A stretch of DNA of 64,000 nt, taken from Macrothele yani (lineage: Eukaryota; Arthropoda; Arachnida; Araneae; Macrothelidae). Positions 57,835 to 64,000 of the stretch are shown here, in pieces. Made by a program: the position numbers and the translations under genes. Positions within the stretch are counted from its first letter, which is position 1. The number at the start of each line of letters is the position of its first letter. The stretch is from contig CM077005.1 of the NCBI GenBank assembly GCA_039090855.1, forward strand, positions 16,159,921 to 16,223,920. Reading direction: 5' to 3'. Under the pieces are notes generated by a model. That model did no database searches and was not told the origin of the DNA. It saw only the letters and a list, made by a program, of their open reading frames with translations.

Positions 57835-59363
57835 TACTCGCATATAAGTCGAGAAATTTGGGACAAAAAGGAGCTTCAAAGTAAGGGGGTCAATTTATAT
57901 GCGGAGCCTAAAAAAATCGTAATTCCAAAAGTTCTTCCCGTGAGGCAAAAGGCAATCCATCCCGAAAGAAAAGAAAAATGCTGATGCGGTATTAATTACG
58001 AAAGTGCGACCCTCCAAAAAAAAAAAGAAAAAGAAAAAACACTGATGCGGTAGTAATTACGAAATCGCGACCCTTCGAATTTCTCCGCACTTTGAAAAGT
58101 CTCCTGGCTTTGCGTATCCACAAGGCAGTCGCAGCCGCGCATCAAAAGCTCCGCCCTCCCGATTAACAGTTTATTGCGCTGACCTACGACCTAACACAGC
58201 CATGCAACAGCCATTGTTAGGTGTTGCTTGTTCTTAATCACATATGTTTTTGTCTTGCTTCTCCTATTATGGCTGACACGGATTGTGTAAAGAAGCGGAT
58301 GTCCTATAACGCAGGATTTAAGTTGAAAGAGGTTTATTTTGCAGAAAATACTAACTGTGCTGCTTCACGTCAATTTGGCATTAATGAATAATTTATTCGA
58401 GATTGGCGTAAAAAAAAACTTGAACCAAAAGGGCGAAAAAAATATCTTGATTAAAACGAATGGCCACGAAAAAAAACAGTTTCACTGTTTTTTCCTGTTT
58501 GGCAGACGGCAGGAAGCTACCTCCGGTAATTATTTTCAAACGCAAAACTCTGCCGAAAAGCGTAGTCTTTCCGTCTGGTGTGCTCGTTCATGCCCATGAA
58601 AAAGGATGGATGAACGAATCCGGAACAATTGACTGGTTAAAGAATATGTGGAACAAAAGGTCAGGTGCACTTTTGAGGAAACCTTCCCTTTTGGCGTGGG
58701 ATGTTTGTTGCACACCGTTCTGCAGAAGTGAAAAAAACTGCAGAAAATTCAAAAACAACTCTTGCTGTCATCCCAGGTGGGTTGACATCTGTTCTTCAAC
58801 CATTAAATGTCTGCCTTAATAAGCCCTTCAAGGACAATGTGTGGAGGTATTGCGCAAACTGAATAAGTTCCGATTTGCTGACTGAAACCAAGGGCGGAAA
58901 TCTAAAGAAGCCGGATATCGTTTTGATCGTGCGATGGGTCAAGGATGCTTGGGATGTGATACCTGCGGAAATGGTCGTGAAATCATTCAAGAAATGTTGC
59001 ATTAGTAACGAACTTGATGGCACAGAGGATGATGAGATTTTTTATGAGTGTCGACGACAGTTATTCTTATGACACAGGCATAGACAGGAATACTGATGTT
59101 TACGATGACAGAGAAAAACTTTTTTGAACTGTTTGGCAAGTCTGACTCGGAATCAGATTTTGAAGGGTTCCGATGAAGTTAGTTTTTGGGTATGCAAATT
59201 AAATTTATTATTATATATATAATTTTTTTTTTCGTTTTGAAATGTTTTTGAATAAATTCATTGAATTTTATTTTTTTCTCATTCCAGGATAAACTTATAT
59301 GCGAGTTTTTTATTTTTACGATTTCTTTACTCTGAAAGAGGGGAGTCGACTTATATGCGAGTG
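57835..59363 (+). mobile_element. pogo-like element, 1529 bp
   Basis: The left end TACTCGCATATAAGTCGA (57835) and complement GTCGACTTATATGCGAGTG ending 59363 are flanked by TA (57833-57834 and 59364-59365). The internal phrases TTTATATGCGGAG (left) and AACTTATATGCGAG (right) extend the terminal similarity. It contains a shortened pogo-type transposase. Confidence 0.85.
58271..59070 (+). pseudogene. pogo-like transposase, truncated
   Basis: The ATG at 58271 begins MADTDCVKKRMSYNAGFKLK, then VYFAENTNCAASRQFGINE and IRDWRKKKLEPKG, the HTH region of a pogo/brinker-like DNA-binding domain. Later, VFSCLADGRKLPPVIIFKRK (58460 frame) and VIPGGLTSVLQPLNVCLNKP (end of the DDE domain) are seen, with IVRWVKDAWDVIPAEMVVKS and FKKCCISNELDGTEDD (58875-59072) closing the protein. 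The central catalytic part between HTH and GGLTSVLQPLN is mostly deleted. Stops interrupt the rest. Confidence 0.8.
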
Positions 59364-59365
59364 TA

Positions 59366-60304
59366 TAAGGTATACACAAAATATTCTTTGTGGTTATTGT
59401 TATCCATCGCAAATGAATTTTTGAAATCACACTAATGGTAGTGAAGATATTAGGAAAATTATTATATACATTTACATAGAGACAAACATTTTTAAGAGAA
59501 AATATGCACAAAATTATGAGATGTTTGAACAAATTTTTTTTTTTAATTGGGCATTTTGAAACAGGCAAGACTGCAAATATGTTGCGAAAAAAAAAATATG
59601 TGCTTATGTCCCTCATGACAAAATAGTGCACTGTAGAAAAAAATTAAAATTATATGCAAAGTATTTTGCTAAAAAACTTGCTGCAAAATCCTCAAATCTG
59701 ATTTTTAGAAGAGGTATCAGAAAGTGCTAACATATAAATTTGCAGAGAAATTTAAACTGTAGAAATTTAACCGTCTTGCAGAGAAATTTAAACTGTACAT
59801 TTGCAGAAAAAACTGTGCAAAATGACATTTCAGAAAAGTAAAAAGGTATAGACGGATGGGAGAAAAATTGTTTCAATGGGCTTAGAAAGAATGGTATGGA
59901 ACAACATTTTTTTAATTCCATAGCATCTGCATTTATGGCCTCTATCAGAGGAGAAAGGCATCCCAAAAGAATAAAAGATAAAGATAATTGTTCTTCCAGT
60001 TCAAGCTTCTCATTGCAGAGAGAATTTTTCAAACTGGACTCTTAGGTTTGGAGGTGTGGTGTCCCCACACACACACACATGCATAGTAATAACAAAAACA
60101 ATGTACTTTCTTTAAAAAAAGACATGCTGAAAATATGTGCACACAAATGTAAAAATCTTAAAATTTAAAGTAATGCAGCTATAATTTTTTACCCAACATT
60201 ATGCTGTTACTTTTAGAATTTGTAAATCCATACATATTCAAGTGAAAAGAAAAAAAAAAAAAAAAAAGGTTAACGATTACAACAAATGTAAGATGGATAC
60301 TCAC
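59366..60304. other. Unassigned intronic-type sequence
   Basis: Nothing recognised. A 22-bp duplication (TTGCAGAGAAATTTAAACTG) occurs at about 59741 and 59777. Confidence 0.4.
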
Positions 60305-60437
60305 AAGTTGAAGAAAAAAAGATGTGAAATCAGCAGTAATTTTGAGTGGAGAATTTAGAGATGTTAATTCTAAAACTGAATGACTGAAATGCACATACTC
60401 CTTACCACCAATTTTACAAGATCGCGTGGAAAGAAAG
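60305..60437 (-). CDS. Tentative host exon C
   Basis: A 133-nt stretch with acceptor TTTTTTTTTTAG and the strong donor GTGAGT, entering in phase 2 and leaving in phase 0. It reads STRSCKIGGKEYVHFSHS, then VLELTSLNSPLKITADF. The end (LTSLNSP..F...L) faintly recalls the opening strand of a Tudor domain, but this is not secure. It joins in phase to exon B at 60564-60613. It could be part of the Tudor gene or of another minus-strand gene. Confidence 0.45.
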
Positions 60438-60563
60438 CTAAAAAAAAAAAAGATAATGGTAAAGATATGTGAAAAAGTAAGAATTTTAATGTTTTATGAT
60501 GCTTTCAATTTTTTAATCAATGAATGAATCCAATTGTTCTATTCTGATAAGTTTTATACTCAC

Positions 60564-60613
60564 ATTTTTGTCAACCATGCTGAACTTGCAAACACAAAAA
60601 GTATCTTACATCT
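60564..60613 (-). CDS. Tentative host exon B
   Basis: A 50-nt stretch with acceptor TTGTTTAG and the strong donor GTGAGT, phase 0 to phase 2, reading RCKILFVFASSAWLTK. Only this frame is open. It fits in phase between exons A and C, but the acceptor lies within 15 bp of another AG and no domain is recognised. Confidence 0.35.
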
Positions 60614-60711
60614 CTAAACAACTCTAAAAAAAAAAAAAAAAAAAAAAAAAAGACACTGAGCAGCAATAAATTCAAAATATACATACACACTGAATACTGT
60701 TTATTATATAC

Positions 60712-60812
60712 GACATCAGGGAAGCTTGGTGTGTCAGATCGTTCTGTTGTTGGAGTCAGAGCACTACCAAGACTGTCTTCTGAAAAATTCTCAGACCTCA
60801 CAGATTCCGTTT
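60712..60812 (-). CDS. Tentative host exon A
   Basis: A 101-nt stretch with acceptor GATAATTTCAG and donor GTATAT, phase 1 to phase 0. It encodes a Ser/Glu/Thr-rich linker (ETESVRSENFSEDSLG, then TPTTERSDTPSFPDV). The composition is like disordered linkers of multi-domain proteins. No paralogous repeat matches it. Likely a host exon, perhaps of the same gene as the Tudor exons, but phase alone does not connect it to 49538. Confidence 0.5.
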
Positions 60813-61032
60813 CTGAAATTATCACAAACAAATATTATTACAACCAAATAATTCTAATACAAGCAAATAATTCATCTATGACTAATACTAAAAAGGTGGC
60901 AAAATTAATAAACTAGCATTAAACAAAATACATCAAGTGATCACTGAATTATGACCATCCATATCAAAAGTGGATGCAGCCCGTTGACAACGTGATTTCC
61001 AAGAGGGCCTGAGTAGTCAACCAACAAAGCAT

Positions 61033-62038
61033 ATACAGGGTTACAAGGAAAGTTCTTGCTTGATCAGGCCAATATCTCACAAACTATGGAAGTTAGCAAT
61101 TTACTTCTTGTGCAGTTGTATAGGAAACCCCTATGGCGCGCACAATAACACCACGAAGGATCACCTCGCCCACTTTTGGGGGGTTGAGGGGGCTAACATG
61201 CCCCCCTTTTGTAGATAGGGCAAAAAAGTCAATTACGAACTTGTTCAGCGAGGCAAAAATAGTACACAAATGTTTTTGTCCCACAACAAAAGATGGAAGG
61301 GGACCGGGAATGTGGCCCCAAGAAAATCACAACATCCGGAAACGACGACAGAGTATTTAGACAAGAACTTATTACTTAAAACTTACATAAACTGGCAAGT
61401 TCTAAGTAAATGAAAGCACAAAGGAAAAGTTTTCCTACAAACTTTACAAAAATTCTTGTTCTGAAATAAAACGCAGTTCCTTGGCATATTCAATATCAGA
61501 CTTTTAGGTCCAATACAGTAAAAGATACAATGAGATAAGGTGAAATAGCATAAAATGGCGAAACACTCATCCAATAGGAAAACTGTATACACATCTAATT
61601 GACTTGCGTATGTGGCAAAGCTTTCGATTTCCCGTCACTGGTTCACGAAATGTTGGCATACCAACCACACATATCATTTTTGTATTCTGACGACGCGACA
61701 GAAAGCACATTTGAATTTCATGCAAATATGCTTCGGACACAGCGACTCAGGTAGCTTTCCGCTTTTTACTCATTTGGAGAGTCTCCTTCCATCTTTTGTT
61801 ATGGGACAAAAACATTTATGTACTATTTTTGCCTCACTGAACAAGTTCGTAATTAACTTTTTTGCCCTATCTCCAAAGGGGGCATGTTAGCCCACTCAAC
61901 CCCCCAAAAGGAGGCAAGGGGATCCTTTGTGGTGTTATTGTGTGTGCCATAGGGGGGTTTCCCATACAACTGCACAAGTAAATCGATAACTGCCACAGTT
62001 CGTTAGCCTGATCACGGACTTTCCTTGTTACTCTGTAT
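61033..62038. mobile_element. Foldback element with about 265-bp arms
   Basis: The left arm starts ATACAGGGTTACAAGGAAAG (61033) and the right arm ends in its near complement CTTTCCTTGTTACTCTGTAT (62038). Inside, TTGTGCAGTTGTATAGGAAA, GGGGGGTTGAG and AAATGTTTTTGTCCCA are all repeated in inverted order. A spacer of about 480 bp is non-coding. No transposase. Confidence 0.82.
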
Positions 62039-62077
62039 AAGTGTGAATGAAGCAGTACGAAGTAAAATTTGGGGCAT

Positions 62078-63115
62078 ATGGGTAAACAGAAGGATTTATC
62101 GGCCTTTGAGAAAGGACTGATTGTGGGAGCTCGGAGAACAGGTGCCTCGATTTTCCAAATGGCCGAACTGGTGGGTTGTCCATGAGCTACCATAGTTAAA
62201 GTGTGTCAGAACTGGTGTAAAAATGGTCAAACAATGACCCACAGGCAAAACTGCACAGGACAGTGAAAGGTTGATGCAAGAGGTGAGCACTGGATCCAAC
62301 GAATCATACAGGCCAACAGGCGTGAAGAACTGTTTAACAGTTGAATACTCAATATAACAGAGTTCAACCAGGAACAGTATCTCTCATGACCAGGCATCGC
62401 ACGCTCGCACATATAGGCTATAACAGTAGACAACGCCAACAACATCCTCTCCTGACTACAGTTCATCAGCACAAAAATCTCACCTGGTGCAAAGATCATG
62501 CAACTTGGACGTAGGATGGCTGCAGTAAAGTGTGCTGGTCTGAAGTCACATTTTTTACTCCACTCTGTGGATGCATGTATTTGGCACAAACAACATGAAA
62601 TACTCAATCCATCCTGCATTAGTACCACAGTACAAGACGGGAGGTTGCTGTATGGCGTGGGGCACGTTTATCTGGCAAGAACTTGGACCCCTGGTGCGCA
62701 TGGAACACCATATGACTGGTGCTCAGTATCATGAAGTGCTTGCTGACTCTGTAACACTCAGCAAGGTTGCACTTTTTCCCAAATGGTGACAGTGTCTTTC
62801 AAGATGACAATGTGCAGAGCCATTCAACGCTGTGCAAGAATGGTTTGAAGAACGCAGCTCAGACTTCCAGCATATTGCTTGGCCTCTGAACTCCCCCGAC
62901 ATCAATCTCGCGGAGCACTTGTGGGACACTACAGAATGGCACGAGGCGTCTGGATGCACCAATCACCTCCATAGAAGGCCACATTACACACAGATTGGTT
63001 GGTCATAATTCTCAACTACTTCCGGCATCTTATTGAACTGATGCCAGGTCAGTAGCTGCTGTACAGAGGGCGAAAGGAGAACCTACAAAGTGTTAGGTCA
63101 TAATTAAGTATTCAC
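62078..63115 (+). pseudogene. Tc1-like transposase remnant
   Basis: The ATG at 62078 reads MGKQKDLSAFEKGLIVGARR and TGASIFQMAELVGCP, followed by a stop in the HTH. Later pieces are YKTGGCCMAWGTFIWQELG, LVRMEHHMTGAQYHEVL, FQDDNVQSHST (second Asp region, 62799-62830), EWFEERSSDFQHIAWPLN and SPDINLAEHLWD, where the usual NPIE is NLAE but the Glu is kept. Multiple frameshifts. The left boundary abuts the foldback element at 62038; TIRs were not identified. Confidence 0.75.
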
Positions 63116-63409
63116 TCAGTGTGTATTAACAACAGAATCTTTTTGGAAGTGGGAATCACTGTGAAGGTCACAAGTTACCTATGCAAATAAGACAGAACTT
63201 ACCTCATAAATTACTGTGATTATTTTTCTCCCAAATAGGACAGCTGCACCCCAATCATATTACAACCTCTAAGAACCTTATTATTTATAAAGTTATAAAA
63301 TTTTCATGTGCATACTTGCTAACATTGGCAAGAGCCTTGTCAGTAGTAACTAGTATTATTGCACAGCATACACAGGAGAGTGTAAACATCACGGGAGAGG
63401 GGGTGGGAG

Positions 63410-64000
63410 TGATTACGAGAGAAAACTTTGCTCCGTCTGACTTCCGGTTTTGGAATGTTCCCCGTTTCCAAGCTGAAATACAAATACTTATGCAGTAAAA
63501 TGTTATTTCACAATAAAACTGGACAGAGATAACATCGCGAAAAAAAAAAAAGAAATTACGATTACGGAAAAATTCTGAACTCCGTCGACCTTCCGTTTTT
63601 GAAAGTTCCGTGAAGATGGAATTCCATCCTCTAACGAACATCCCTTGCCCCGTTAAGGCCACCCCCACTCCCTATATATGTTCACCTGTGCATCGATTTT
63701 GTGAATGACCAAAACAATAATGAAAAAGACGGAATTCATCGAATTCGCGAAAGAATCTGATGCCTGAAGATTACGGGGAAATTTTTGCAGCGTCTAACTT
63801 CCGTTTTCACAAATTGTTGCCTACAGTTTCAAGCTGAAATACAAATATTTATACAATAAAATGATATTTAACAAGAATATTGGACACAAACATAACATCA
63901 GGAGAGAAAAAATTTTGATTACGGTAAGAATTTATACTCCGTTTAACTATAGTTTTCGAAAGTTTTGATATGCAAAATAACATCTCCAGACGGAAAACGA
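63410..64000. repeat. Tandem duplication, period 361 bp, running off the window
   Basis: AAGCTGAAATACAAATA at 63470 recurs at 63831. GATTACGG..A.AATT.T..ACTCCGT at about 63558 recurs at about 63919, again 361 bp apart. Within each period, CGTCTAACTTCCGTTTT-like phrases recur at shorter spacing. Similar text is found at about 11145-11215. Confidence 0.75.

Overview
This is a eukaryotic, animal-type window: AT-rich, no dense gene packing, no operons, and built mostly of transposable-element (TE) remains. The host signal is a spliced minus-strand gene for an extended Tudor (eTud) domain protein. Five exons, 14873-49538, join in phase across introns of 4-14 kb into one Tudor domain plus its nuclease-like flanks; three less certain exons lie at 60305-60812. 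Tudor proteins of this kind bind methylated Piwi proteins in germ-line granules of animals. The TE mix (mariner, Tc1-like, Tigger/pogo, hAT, Penelope-like, RTE LINE, tRNA-derived SINE) fits an invertebrate, probably an arthropod; the exact group cannot be told from the sequence.

Layout: 1-2750 is an RTE-type LINE on the minus strand ending in a trinucleotide tail. 3016-5502 is a DNA element with about 650-bp inverted arms around a decayed gene. 5503-14740 is a Penelope-like element (PLE) whose reverse transcriptase (about 5.7-6.8 kb) and GIY-YIG endonuclease (14.37 kb) are separated by hAT remains, a 5.2-kb TIR element and a tandem array. 15.2-17.3 kb holds a mariner inside another repeat. 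17.3-18.96 kb is a LINE remnant whose C-terminal motif has become a tandem array, followed by a Tc1-like element. 20.3-23.5 kb has PLE, RTE and LINE fragments and a SINE.

24-30.1 kb has a palindromic MITE, a full-length mariner, and a second mariner split by a 1.54-kb Tc1-like element. 30.1-34.7 kb is mostly unassigned apart from one Tudor exon. 34.75-43.0 kb is a run of TIR elements, including a 4.3-kb hAT with a near-complete transposase nested inside another hAT-like element, both with visible target-site duplications. 44.8-49.5 kb has two Tudor exons with Tc1 and Tigger debris between them. 51.8-59.4 kb has a foldback element, a Tigger, a mariner split by a SINE, and a pogo-like element. 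61.0-64.0 kb has another foldback element, a Tc1 remnant and a 361-bp tandem duplication running off the window.

Nearly all TE coding regions are broken. No CRISPR, rRNA, true tRNA gene or prokaryotic feature was seen. Nothing here clearly amounts to a new biological system. The items most worth checking are the TE-filled Tudor gene, the long-inverted-repeat element with an unfamiliar gene, the repeat array made from a LINE coding motif, the candidate hammerhead ribozyme downstream of the PLE, and the nested hAT pair.
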